The position numbers were made by a program, and so were the translations under genes. The notes under the pieces were generated by a model, which was given only the letters and a program-made list of their open reading frames with translations, searched no databases and had not been told where the DNA came from. A DNA stretch of 64,000 bases, from assembly GCA_947685225.1 (NCBI GenBank), contig CANTUV010000072.1, positions 558,001 to 622,000 on the forward strand. The letters run 5' to 3'. Of this stretch, positions 12,948-25,306 are shown in pieces (position 1 is the first letter of the stretch; every line of letters starts with the position of its first letter). This DNA is from Garcia nutans. Taxonomy: Eukaryota > Streptophyta > Magnoliopsida > Malpighiales > Euphorbiaceae.

Positions 12948-12985
12948 GCGCGATTAAACACTATCGCGCTAAGCCAAGGGCTTAG
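12948..12985. other. Perfect tandem hairpins in LTR D
   Basis: GCGCGAT (12,948-12,954), an 8-nt loop, then ATCGCGC (12,963-12,969); next CTAAGCC (12,969-12,975), loop AAG, then GGCTTAG (12,979-12,985). Both 7-bp stems are perfect and share one base. Best-preserved example of the shared LTR hairpin pair. Confidence 0.85.
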
Positions 12986-13965
12986 TAAGACAATTCATGC
13001 TAATGTTATGCTTTAGTGCAATGCAATGTTTCATATATGTATTAACAAATCAACATCAATGATACACACTCAATCAATAAAGATCATATTCAACATACAA
13101 TATTCCGTGAATAGTCCGTTTCATCATTTAAGTAATATTAACATTTCATTACATTAGATCATTTATGATATACATAAAACCTAGACACCTATGGGCCCAT
13201 CAAGTATTTAATACGATATTCAGAATTCAGAGTTACTGCTTTGGTTCATAAACACAATTATCAAGCCCGTAGGCAACATATACATATATATCTCTATCCA
13301 TGGATAGTGTAACAGACCCAGTCTCTTGGATCATCAACTCATCTAACTCGAGGAGATCCTCAACCCGGCAAGACTGTTACAAATCAAATATCTCATAATA
13401 TCAATTATCATTGTGTAACAGACCCAGTCTCTTGGACCTCAATTCAATTCAATTTGAAGAGATCCTCAACCCGGCAAGACTGTTACCTTTCATTAAATAG
13501 GCATGCCTCCAAAAAACCAGAACTCTGAAACTGAATATCATATTAAGCATACACTTATTTCATTATTTTCTTTATCAAACTCTTTCTCAATCTTCCTCAT
13601 CAATTAGGCAAATATGCCATACATCATTCAATTGTATCATCATAGCCAATCACAATGACTTTACATCACATTTCACATCTCAATTCATATTTTGCATATA
13701 GCATCTCAAAATACATTATCCATAACACACATTATTATTTACAAGATTCACATTACATATAACATACCATTGTTCAATCTTAACAATGCAATTAGGGCAA
13801 AGAACAATCTACATCATTCATATTTTTAAGATCTTCCACATCCATTTGATTAGGGCATTCTTTGTTTGAAGTATGTTTAAAGTGTTTATGTTTAGGTTTA
13901 GGTACCAAAATACCTTTGAAGAATCATTACAATGCAATTAGAGCAAAGAATAAAAAAAACCTAAC

Positions 13966-14220
13966 CAACACATTTGAGGGACACGGGCAGCCCACTTGAG
14001 GGACACGGCCAAGCTTGTGGCCGTGTCACTCAAACCAATTGGGCAGTAAGCAACACGGGCAAGGGACACGGCCAAGCTTGTGGCCGTGTCACTCAACCAA
14101 AAATCACAGTAGCGAACACAGGCAATAGACACGGCCGTGTCTCCCAAAAATCCTTCCAACACGCCCAAGTTTTCTTGGCTTGGCCGTGTCTCTCCTTGCT
14201 TTTGGCCGTGTCATTTGAAA
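13966..14220. repeat. CACG/CGTG palindrome cassette in LTR D
   Basis: GACACGGCC...GGCCGTGTC with an 8-nt AAGCTTGT centre occurs twice (14,002-14,027 and 14,065-14,090), with further GACACGGCCGTGTC-like sites at about 14,130 and 14,180-14,215. The 9-bp arms are perfect in both copies. Confidence 0.85.
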
Positions 14221-15074
14221 ACCAAACTCTAAATGTGTCCAACAATCTTATAAATGCATTTTAACACATCATGCACAACACAAATTCATTCAAATAGGTA
14301 CACTCAACAACATAAACACATATCTTACACAATCATCACTTTAATAACACATTAACATCACAATTTAAACACAACCACTTCAAAACCCTAAAAACCAACA
14401 TCCTTCTCCATCTTCCAAAATCAACATCCTTCACTTTCAACAACAACACCTATTTATATTCTTAACTTACAACCAAATTTACACTTGAATACACAACACA
14501 ACTACATCCCATCATCAATTCAACAAACCCTAATGAATTTCAAATACTACTTCAAAAGAATAAAAGAAATCAAAGGAAAGATCTTACCTTAGTTAAAAAC
14601 TTCTTGAATCAACACTTGATCACTTAATCTTTCTTCAATTTGAGCTTCACTCAACAAGATCTTCTCTTTGCCTCGTGCTTCCTTTGTCTAAGGAGGAGCC
14701 GGCCACAATGGAAAAGAAGAAGAAAATATGAAGAAGCAAAGTCAAATTTTGCTTTTAATCTTCACCAAGTGATCTTATCCAAGCAATTACCAAAATGCCC
14801 TCAATCATATAACTAACTTTTTGTCTCATATAAGCCCTTATATGTAATTGCACATTCCACATAAAATATCCTCTTATATTGACTCTATATTTGACCAATT
14901 TATATGTTATATATATCATCATATACACAACATATACCATTCTCTCTAAACCCTAATTCTTTCCCAATTTCTTTTCTCTTGCAATTAACACATATATTCA
15001 ATCCAATATAACAACAACAACAACGACAACAACAACATAATCAAAACTTCTAGAGCATATATGAGGATATTACA

Positions 15075-18000
15075 TTTTCTTTGTTTGGTATTTTAGTCCT
15101 TGCTCTATTAGTTCCTAGATCTACGCATTCATACATAAGTGCATCTATCTTGCCTGTGACTGAATTGCATTCTGAGTCCCTAGGATTTGATGTCTTGATG
15201 ACAAATCCTTTAGGGCATAGTGTAGTGGTGAGCAAGGTACACCGAGATAGTCCAGTTGTTGTTCAGGATAAGGAGTTTCTCTATGACCTGATTGAGATGC
15301 CTTTCAGGGAATATGATCTAATTTTGGGCATGGATTGGTTATCCAAGCATGGGGCTATGGTAGACTGTTAGAAGAAATGTGTTACTTTGAAAACACATGA
15401 TGGTAGGGATGTGATGGTATCTTTCATCTATATTTGTTTCAGCTGTTTCAGCTAGGAGGATGATTCGAAAGGGATGTGAGGCTTATCTTGCTCATGTTGT
15501 AGATACTAGAGTAGTGGGATCCCTGCTTGAAAGTATACCCACAGTTGCTGAGTTTCCAGATGTTTTTCCTGATGAGTTGCCAAGGGTACCTCCTGAGAGA
15601 GAAGTAGAGTTTGGTATCGATTTGTTGCCTGGTACCACTCCTATCTCTATTACCCCTTATCGAATGGCACCTGCTGAGTTGAGAGAGTTGAAGGTGCAGT
15701 TGCATGAGTTATTAGATAAAGGGTTTATCCGACCTAGTGTGTCCCCATGGGGAGCGCCTATGTTACTTGTGAAGAAGAAGGATGGCACCATGAGATTGTG
15801 TATTGATTATAGGCAGCTGAATAAGGTGACCATCAAGAACAAGTATCCTTTGCCTCGGATAGATGATCTCTTTGATCAGTTGAAGGGAGCAGCAGTATTC
15901 TCTAAGATTAATCTGAGATCAAGGTACCATCAGTTGAGAGTCAGAGATGTGGATGTACCTAAGACAACTTTTCGCATGAGGTATGGGCATTATGAGTTTC
16001 TGGTGATGCCCTTTGGATTGACGAATGCACCAGCAGCTTTTATGGATTTGATGAATAGGGTATTTAGACCATTTTTGGATCAGTTTGTGGTAGTCTTCAT
16101 TGATGACATCTTGGTGTATTCGCATAATGAGGAGGATCATGATAGGCATTTGCGGATCGTATTGTAGAATATGAGGGAGAAGCAGTTGTATGCTAAGCTG
16201 TCTAAGTGTGAGTTCTGGCTCGACCAGGTAGCTTTTCTTGGTCATGTGGTTTAGGAGAGGGTATTAAAGTTGATTTGAGTAAAATTGAGGCTATCTTGAA
16301 TTGAAGTCCACCAAAGACTGTGACAGAGGTTAGAAGTTTTCTAGGATTGGCAGGCTATTATAGTCGATTTGTGAAGGGTTTTTCTATAATAGCTACACCA
16401 CTCACCAGATTACTTCAAAAAATAGTTAAATTTGTGTGGACAGATCGGTGTCAGGCAATTTTTGAGCAGCTGAGGGAGATGTTGACTCAGGCTCCTGTCC
16501 TTACCTTGCCTGTGGAAGGTAAACCATATGTGATATACAGTGATACTTCACATAGTGGTTTAGGTTGTGTTCTGATACAAGAGGGTAGAGTGCTTATGCC
16601 TTTCGACAGTTGAAACCGCATGAGCTGAATTATCCAACGCATGATTTGAAATTAGCAGCAATAGTTTTTGCCTTGAAGATTTGGCGGCATTATTTGTATG
16701 GGGAAAAGTGTTTTATTTATACAGATCACAAGAGTTTGAAATACCTGGGTGTTCAGAGAGAGCTGAAACTTCGGTAGAGACGGTGGTTAGAGTTGATTAA
16801 AGATTACGACTGTTTGATTGATTATCATCCTGGCAAGGCAAATGTTGTTGCTGATGCCTTGAGTAAAAAATCTTTGGTAGGTTTGACTACTTATTCGCTC
16901 TCGTTGCTTGTTGAGTTGAGAGCATTGCATGCTAGATTTGAATCTTCTGATGATGGTGCTCTAATGGCTCAGTTGCAGTTAAGGCCAGTCTTGTTGGATC
17001 ATATTAGGGAGGCTCAGTTGACAGATGAGAGAATTCAGAAAATTGTGTTGGTTTTTCACAAGAGAGAGAGTTGAGACTTTTATGTGAAGGATGATGGCAG
17101 TCTATGGTACAGAGATAGATTGTATATTCCTGATGATGCAGAATTGAAAAGAATGATATTAGAGGAAGCGCATCAGTCACTTTTTATTATGCACCTTGGG
17201 AGTACCAAGATGTATTAAGACTTGAAGCGACATTATTGGTGGTCAGGTATGAAGAGGGACATAGCAGAGTTTGTATCCAGATGTCTCACTTGCCAGAAAG
17301 TGAAGGCTGAGCACCAAGTTCCTTCAGGATTGCTCCAACCTTTATCAGTGCCAGAGTGAAAATGGGAGTGAGTGACAATGAATTTTGTGACTGGACTACC
17401 TTTGACCCAGAAGAAGCATGATGCAATCTAGGTGATAGTTGATTGGATGATGAAGACAGGTCAATTTCTTCCAGTTCGGATGGATTTTTCTCTTGAGAGG
17501 TTGGCTGAGCTGTATATCAACGAGATAGTCAGGTTGCATGGAATCCCAGTTTCTTTGGTGTCGGATCGAGATCCCCGGTTTACTTCGAGGTTTTGGATGA
17601 GTTTGATTGATGCTTTGGGTTCTCGATTGCATTTTAGTACTGCTTTCCATCCTCAGACAGATGGACAGTCAGAGAGAGTGATACAGATTCTGGAGGATAT
17701 GTTAAGGAGTTGTATCATTGATTTTACTGGGAATTGGGATAGATTTTTACCATTAATTGAGTTTGCTTATAGCAACAGTCATCAGTCGAGTATTGGGATG
17801 ACTCCTTATGACGCTTTATATGGCAGGAGATGTAGGACACCTTTGTGTTGGGATGAAGTTGGAGAAGGTAAACTGGTTAGTCCCGATTTGATTAAGGAAA
17901 CAGAGGAGAAAGTGAAGGTGATTCGGGGTCATTTGAAAGTAGCTTCAGACCGACATAAATCCTATTCAGATTTAAAAAGAAGAGACATAGAGTTCAGTGT

Positions 18001-18421
18001 AGGAGATAAAGTGTATCTGAAGGTGTCTCTATGGAAGAAGATTTTGAGATTTGGCCGTAAATGGAAGTTGAGTCCTCGTTTCATAGGACCATATGAGGTG
18101 TTGGAGAGAGTTGGTCCAGTGGCTTATAGACTAGCTTTGCCGTCTGAGTTGGATCGAATACATAATGTTTTCCATATCTCGATACTTCGAAGATACATGT
18201 CTGACCCATCTCATAACTTGCCAGTGGAATCCATTGACGTGAGTCCAGATCTAACTTACGAGGAAGAACCAGTGGTGATTTTGGCACAAGAGGTTAAAGA
18301 ATTGAGGAATAAGAGGGTGCCACTTGTGAAAGTCCTTTGGATGAATCATGCCATTGAGGAAGCGACATAGGAAAGTGATCAGGTGATGCAGAGTCAGTTT
18401 TTCCATTTGTTTCAGACTTGA
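15075..18421 (+). pseudogene. Element E1 pol: protease, reverse transcriptase, RNase H, integrase (dead)
   Basis: In order: protease (15,100-15,370) with its active site changed to LLVPRSTHSYIS where C has LIDPGSTHSYIS; RT (about 15,640-16,250) with SPWGAPMLLVKKKDG, MPFGLTNAPAAF and FIDDILVY, but FSKINLRSRYHQ where C has FSKIDLRSGYHQ, so the first catalytic Asp is Asn; RNase H (16,440-16,860); integrase zinc finger (about 17,165-17,300); integrase core (17,380-17,800); and a chromodomain-like end (18,050-18,421) with FIGPYEVLERVGPVAYRL and the KVLW...EEATW motif of the Tekay/Del lineage. Many in-frame stops (16,167, 17,074, 17,217 and others) and a frameshift near 16,252. Lacks any intact enzyme. 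Confidence 0.92.
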
Positions 18422-18453
18422 GGACAGGTAATTTTGAGGACGAAATTTGTTTT

Positions 18454-18464
18454 AGGGAGAGAGA
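18454..18464 (+). other. Polypurine tract of element E1
   Basis: AGGGAGAGAGA just before the 3' LTR at 18,467, preceded by the block TTTTGAGGACGAAATTT that also precedes the PPT in C and in non-coding B. Confidence 0.8.
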
Positions 18465-18466
18465 AT

Positions 18467-21400
18467 TGTAACATCCTAAAATTTTTAAAAATTTCTAATT
18501 TTTGAAAAATTGGATAAAATAAATTATAATTTAAAAGGATAAATTCAATTAATAGTTTTAAATGAAAAATGAAGGGATTTTAAATGAAAAAGTGGAATAT
18601 ATATGTGATATATATGCAAAATATACATAACATATATAAAAGTCAACACTTTTTAAAAGAAAATGGTATTTTGGTAATTAAATCTTATAAATTCAAAATT
18701 AATAAAATAATTCAAAAATAAATTATTTTGAATGGAAGAGGGAAATTAGGACTTTTAATTTATTAAAAAAATAATTAAATAATTAAATATTAAATTATTT
18801 TAATATATATATAAATATATATGTGTGGTTTAAAAAAAAAGATGAAAGGAAAAGAAATATTATAGTCTTCTTCTTCTTCTTCTTTTTCTCTTTCCTTTGG
18901 CTGAAATTCCATGGGAGCTAGACCAAGGATTCTACTTCTTCCATACTTCATAAATTGAAGAAATTAACAAGTTGCAAGTGGATTTTTGGTGATCTCCACC
19001 AAAATTAGTAAGTTTTCATCTCTTTTCTTTGAATTCCTTGGAAATTTGGATTATGTGAGTTTTGAGATTTTGATGTAGTATGTTATAATTGTTGGAATTG
19101 GTGTGTATGATGTTATTTTGGGTAGTTAACAATGATTCTAAGGTTAGATTGAAGAGATGATGGAGTTTGGTTAAAGAATGGTGAAGAGAGAGAATTTAGG
19201 GTTATGGATTTTTGGGGTTTTGAAAACATGAACTTTAATTGTGCAAATTAGTTCTAAATGAGTTTTATTGATTCATAAACAAGTATTTTAAAGTTAAATA
19301 TTGGATTTGGTGGTGTTGGGTTGGAGTTTGAGAATGGAAGTGGAGATTTAGGGTTTTGGAAAAGTGATTTTCCAAAGTGGCTGAGTTGTGTGATTTTATT
19401 TGTTTAAGCATGTTGTTTAGTGTTAAAAGTGATGAATATAATCTTGGAATGAGTAATGGATGGTGTTGGAATGGAAAACCTTCAATGGGGGAAGGTTATG
19501 CCATTTTTGAGATTTTGTGTATAAGAGTGTATTTTTATAATGTAAATGATTTAAATGTATTAAAATATGTTTTTAATAATATAAATAAACTTAAAACACT
19601 AATTTAATTGTAGTAGAATGGAATTCCAATGTTGAAGTAAGGAAAGGCTAAATTTTTGGAAGTTTGTAGGAGTGATGTGTAATTATGGTTTAATATTGAA
19701 AATTCCATTAAATGTGATACTAAATGATTATTTGCTATCACATTTGGTTTAGGCATTGAGGGATGTTGATTTGCTTCATCCAAGTGGTGAAGGGCAAGTT
19801 AGAAAGATTGGATTGAAGGTTGTTTTTAGCTTGCTTTGGGTTGCTAGTGGAGGTATGTACAAACTTTGAATATAATGTTTATATTTGCATAACATTTGGA
19901 CTTAACACATTTTGGTTGAAAAATGTGTTAAGTTACTTGGTTCATTGATTGTGTATGAATAATATGCTATGACATTTGTAATGTCATATATGGGTTAAAT
20001 GCATTGTGAAAAGCTATTGATAATGACTAAATTATGTAACATGTGAAATATGCATATTATGAGAAAATATCCAAAGTAATTGGGTAATGTGTTGTGAATG
20101 CAAAAATGAGATATGTGGAATAATGAAACGAAGTGATATTGATAAAAATGAGAAAAATGAGAAAAGTAAGAAAAATGAGAAAGATGTGAAAAATGAGAAA
20201 AGTGAGAAAAAAATGTGAAAATAAGGCAATATGCCTGAATTGAATATGTGAAAATGAGAAAGAGATTAATAATGAGAAATATGAATAAATTATGTGCCTA
20301 GTATGTTATTCAATTTTCAGAGTTCTGGGTTTGGCGACATGCCTATGATTGCATACGGGCTATACACTGGAATGGTGAAAAGACTGGGTCGTAAGCCAGG
20401 CCAGCTGATAAATATAATGTTTTTGAGGTGAATAGACTGGGTCGTAAGCCTCAAAAACTGTAGCAGTCTAGCCGGATTGAGGACCAAGAAACTGTGCCTA
20501 AGGGTCTAGCCGGGTTGAGGTCCAAGAGACTGGGGCTGTTATATTATCCATATATATATTGCCTATGGGGCTAGACACATGGTGTCATTATGGATCAAAG
20601 CAGTAACTCTGAAATTTGAATAGCATATTAGATCCTTTTTGGGCCCATGCTTATCTTTGTTTTAATATGAATTATGAATTATGATACAATTGAGTAATAT
20701 AATGTTATGAGTTGTGCTTATGAACTATTTGAAAATTATAAGAAAGTGGATTGATGTGACATCTATATGCATTGTATATTTGGTATTGCATTGAGTTATA
20801 TTATTATTATCAAAGTTCGTACCACTAGGCTTCGACTTAGTGCGATTGTTTCCATCGCACAGGTGACAGGGTAGACCCAGCTTAGCTAGAGAGTTCTTCT
20901 AAACCAGATCGGGTCTAGACTTGTAGTTGAGCTTGCTGAGTTGCTATCGAGATCAGAAACACTACCAGCAGCATGTATATATTTTTATGTTATTGTACAT
21001 TTTGAGTATTATGCATAATATATTATGTTTTGAATTTTACATATTGTATATTATAAAGAATGTTTGGGTCAATGTATTTGAAATGAGAGAGTAAGTGTGT
21101 TTTAAATTATATATATATCTATATATATAAAATGTTTGAGAAACATAGTGAAATTGAGAAGTATAGTTGAGATGGTGATTTGAAATTATTTGAGAGTGTT
21201 TTCTTTTTGCAGATTGTATTTTGATAAATTTTGGAATGTTCAAAATATAGACAAAACTTTGACGAATTTTTCCAAAAGATTTTTATATATATTATTTATT
21301 TTGGGTTCTTATAACAAGTAAAGAATATTTATATTCTATTTAATTTTTATATATTTTGAATTTGAAATTTTAAATTGAAAATGTGAAAATTTTTTATTAA

Positions 21401-21490
21401 ACCGGTCTGTGATATTTTTGTACCGTATATGCATATTTTACATATGCTGAAAATATCTATTGTACGTATATAAGGTATAAGAGTATTACA
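18467..21490 (+). mobile_element. Element E1 3' LTR
   Basis: 3,024 bp, TGTAACATCC to GAGTATTACA, followed by TSD copy ACATC (21,491-21,495). Its second core hairpin is a perfect GTGCGAT/ATCGCAC stem (20,840-20,860), while the 5' copy has one mismatch. Substitutions and small indels against the 5' LTR are clearly more common than between the LTR pairs of B or C, so E1 is the older insertion. Confidence 0.95.
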
Positions 21491-22326
21491 ACATCCATTG
21501 CCACCGTAACCTCCTCACCATTCTCATCAACAGGAGTGGCCCTAGTTCTGGTCACCGGTGCCGCAGAACGCAACCACTATTCACCAATATGGGGAGCACG
21601 CCTATGAGAAGCCCCCATCCAATTTTCATAAGGAAATTCCTCCACATGAGCGTGGTTCTCCAGTAAACGAGCACAAAGCCTTTCAAAGTGACCCATCAGT
21701 AAAAACAAAAGGTTGGCACCCCCTCATACTTGAATGAAATCCAGCAACTAGAGTCATCAATGCGTCTAATTTTCATTCTCCTCTTCAAGGGCTGCCTTAC
21801 ATCAAAAGAGACGCGAATGCGGATGAAAGGGGACCACGGTCCAGAGAAATTTGCTTGATCAGACTCAACAAAAGAGCCCAAATAGTCCCCAACAGTTTTA
21901 CAAAGACATTCATAGACAAAGCCAACTGGTAAATCAAATACCTGCACCCATAGCGTAATCCAGAAAAGCTCCACCGAGAGGGGCTGAACACCTTGTTCAA
22001 CCCTCTCCAAGATCAGCAAGTGCTTGTCAAAAGTCCATGGGCCAGCTGAGTAAATGTGTTGTAAATCCATGGGATGATAGAACTGGAACAAGTATATTGA
22101 AAAATTAAGTTCCTTGATGCACACGCCCTTCACTGGTTGCCATACGGATGCAATTAGATTTTTCATCGCCTGAAAGTTGATTTGTTTGTGTTAAGAATCG
22201 CCCAACTAAGAGTAATTGTTGATCATTTCTCCCACCAGCTGATCCCAGTTCCTCCACCAGCGTACCCTCACCATGTTCATCTGAAATGGAAATTCTTGCA
22301 CAGTATTCAGAAAGATTGAAATCCAT
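21491..22326 (-). pseudogene. LINE (L1 type), first half: ORF1 with DUF4283 and zinc-knuckle region
   Basis: ATG at 22,326 (MDFNLSEYCARIS). The protein shows the plant LINE ORF1 / DUF4283 pattern: AMKNLIASVW, then FQFYHPMDLQHIYSAGPWTF, FWITLWVQVFDLP and RRIDDSSCWISFKYE, leading to a degenerate CCHC knuckle (FCFY...GHFERLC-like) near 21,690. A one-base shift near 22,190 separates the first 45 residues from the rest, and stops break the tail. ORF1 binds RNA in the LINE RNP. It is cut at 21,491 by element E1 and continues at 8,161 and below. The 5' end of the LINE is not resolved; it may reach about 22,400. Confidence 0.85.
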
Positions 22327-22400
22327 AGTCGAAAGGCAAAAACTTATCAGAGCGATAAGAATACTTATCACATGGATAAGAACTTATGTGATGTTGTTGT

Positions 22401-23212
22401 GCAGAGAAATGGATTTATGGAAAAAAAAATTATAAACTATTTATGAATAGGGAGAATATATTTATTATCACATTTTTGAAAGATCATATTGGAAATTCAG
22501 TTTTTTTTTGTGCCATAATATCTACTTTTTACTCAAATAATTCTATTTCGATTAGTTCACATCATACTGAATGGATCACATTTCTGGTGAAGTTAGAATA
22601 GGTAAAACTCAAGCTGAATTTACAATGGAATTAAAATTTAAACAGAAAGAAAACTTGTCCACCTCAACAATAGAATCACCACTAACAAAATTTGAATGAT
22701 TAGAATTGTTAGCAAATTCGCAACAAAATGTTAACTCAAATAATCAAATTGTAAGAAGTGGATCTTTTCTCTTTTTTTCACCAAAATAGAGAAGCGTCGA
22801 ATTCAATAATCATTGGTGCAATTTCAATAAAATGGCCTTTTTTTTTTTTTTTACTAGTCGCACTGATGATAAAGGAGGAATACCATTTGTAACAAGAAAA
22901 ATAACGACCGACAATTAATCAAATAAATACATAAATAATAAAATGAATTAGCTTTACAGATGAACTATAATTAACTATCCGCGGTTCCCCTGCTGGAAAA
23001 AAAAAAGAAAAAAAAAAAAAAGAAATCCAATATAAAGTTTTGTTAAATTTTTGATACATTGAAAGAATACAAAAAGGGGATTCACTTGCTGGGTATTTAC
23101 ACAACAGTTTCTTTTTTTTTGGGTGAAAAAATTACCTCTTTTCTGCAAAATAATCTGGAGAAAGAATAAGAACAAAATATCAATCACCTAAAAGCAAGCA
23201 TGAGACGAGACC
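22401..23212. other. Intergenic stretch between LINE and AP5B-like gene
   Basis: AT-rich sequence with poly-T/poly-A runs (22,838-22,852; 22,998-23,021; 23,111-23,120). No homology recognised. The 3' UTR of the AP5B-like gene probably lies in the right part. Two minus-strand frames here are low-complexity and not supported. Confidence 0.5.
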
Positions 23213-24747
23213 TCACCTTCTGCAGAAACAATAAAAGGGATAATGAGATATTTTTTTCCTTTCCGCCAAAAATAAAGCCTCCAAATAATCATCGACATAA
23301 GCTAAGCATGGCCAATGATCAGTTCTGATCCGAACAAAGGTTGAAAGATCAGACACTTCCATTTGGAAAAGAAGATGGAACCTTGGTGGAAGAAATATCA
23401 AGACAAGAAAGCAACCCAAATTTCTTTTGCAGCCATTTGCTTGAGACTCTTTCTCATCTTCATCCTCAATGTAGGTAAGATGAAGTGGACCCCTATCCAA
23501 TTCAGCAGAGACTAGGGCAGTATTATTAGCAAAAGAATATGATTTAGCATCCTTCCATATGATGTCCTTTATGATTCCTCCATCCTTCACCATGTTAGCT
23601 AGCTGTTCTCCAATCACAAAAAAAACAAAGGGTGCCAAATACTGCTCAACGGCACGAGTCAGAGAGTCTGCAGGAACTTCAAGCAGCTTGACTGATCGGG
23701 TCCCATTGATTGCTGCAGCACCCTAGCCTCCTTTTAAAGAGAATGTCTCACGCCCAATATTGGTAGAAGCACCGCATGCCTCCCAAAGAGCATCAAATAA
23801 TCCAGAATAATAAGCAAGCACTGCATCTTCTGAGATGTCACATGGGAGAATCGCCTTGAGAAACATGTCTTCTATACCTACTGTGATACTTTGCAGCTGA
23901 CCATGAATTATCTGGCCATTTTCCACATTTGCCTCAATGAAAACATCAACCAGACCAGGAGTAGGTTCCTGTGGTTCGAGATCAACTGTAACAGGAGCTC
24001 TATAGTTTTCTTCTTCAGAACCATGTTCCACAGGAACAGTGTATAGTGAAACTTCTGGACCAGAGAAATGGTTGTTCTTGGTGGGTTCACCAAGAAGAAA
24101 AGGTATGTGATATGATGGAATGGACCTATATGGTGCCGAGGATGAAAATTTTAGAACAGTCGCATACAGGGCAGGAAGGTCATCTATTCCATCCAACCGA
24201 CTAGTGGGAGATCCAGTACCCCATAACTGATTAAAAGGACCAGATTCAAAACTCAAAATGCAGGATATGCTAACCTTAAGACCTGGCAGGTGCCTAAAAT
24301 CAGTAATACATGAGAAGTGCCTCCTTAATACCCCTAAGATCTGTGAAATCTTTGAATCCATTACCCGCAATGGCTCCTGCAGCTGAGTAGTTCTTTCTAT
24401 TTCTGAGGTTGCTATAAAATCGACACTAGCATCAAGCTCCCTTAGATCAACCTGAGGTTCACTGTCCGTAATGCTCTCTAGATAAGTAGGTTTACTAGAC
24501 CTAATGTCCAGAGTTGACAAAGACAATGACCAGGATTGCTTAACAAGCAATGGTAACATGCGCTCAAGATGAATGCACAATGAGATGCTCCTAGATTTCT
24601 TAAAATTCTGATGATGTCGTGGAGATAGAACAATGAAAAAAAAAACTGGAACCAGTAGATGGTGAAATTCCAAGGAATTGCTCCCCGAAATTCAGTATGC
24701 CTTTAAGCTTCTTCCCTGGTACACAGATTAGCATCCGCATGTAGATC

Positions 24748-24866
24748 CTACATATGGACACATTTAATGAAAGAAATTAGAACAGCTAAAAACAATTATT
24801 AAAAGAAAAGGAACAGCAGCAAGTAAAAGATAAGAGGGAAAATATCTGAAATCATAGTTGAGTCAC
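24748..24866 (-). other. AP5B-like intron 2
   Basis: 119 bp with GT (CCAG|GTGACT) and AG (ATATGTAG|GATC) ends; joining restores AGG ATC TAC, reading on through the family motif RMLICVPGKK. Confidence 0.8.
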
Positions 24867-25306
24867 CTGGCATTGTCTCGAACCTCCAAGTCAGGGAAAT
24901 ATCAACAAGTGAATGCAAGAAGGCGAGACAACCTAAGGAACAATCTAGAGCTATGGCGGTGCATCAGCATAGTTCGGCATATGCCTAGGACTTTACTGCC
25001 CTGTGACCATGATTTCAGTCCTGTATCGGGGCCATGATTCTCAATGAGGAAAACCATGAACATTGTAGCAAGGTCTGGCGATCTCCGAGGAGGTATTGCA
25101 TTATTTTCAGCTATTCTGTCAAATATTGGGAAGTAAGAAACCAATTTATAATCTATTTTGACTTTTGGAAGCAAATTCTTATCAACCATCTGAAGTAGGC
25201 GCTCTCCCAACCAATGATGCTTTTGGCAGCCTAATAAATGGTCAATGAAAGAAACAATTACGGGAACCAACCTCAGAAAATCCAATGTCATGCCTACCAG
25301 CGTCCC

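Larger units (their letters stand above)
12532..15074 (-). mobile_element. Solo LTR D nested in element E1
   Basis: Starts TGTAACACCCC and ends GATATTACA, 2,543 bp, with no internal region or second LTR, so a solo LTR left by LTR-LTR recombination. It interrupts the E1 reading frame between GGTACATTT and CTTTGTTTGG; element C has the uninterrupted sequence at the same place, which fixes the boundaries. Flanks are TTTTT (12,527-12,531) and TTTTC (15,075-15,079), a duplication with one change. Holds perfect paired hairpins (12,948-12,985), duplicated 72-bp modules (13,309-13,486), inverted arms (about 13,209-13,235 and 13,520-13,545) and palindromes at 14,002-14,027 and 14,065-14,090. ORFs inside are not genes. 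Confidence 0.92.

Noticed and set aside
13938..14264. Frames on both strands with repeats such as GHGQACGRVTQ
   Set aside because: They translate the GACACGGCC...GGCCGTGTC palindrome cassette of solo LTR D; no homology.
23908..24093. Second minus-strand frame inside AP5B-like exon 3
   Set aside because: Shadow frame of the AP5B-like coding sequence, which carries the family motifs in the other frame.
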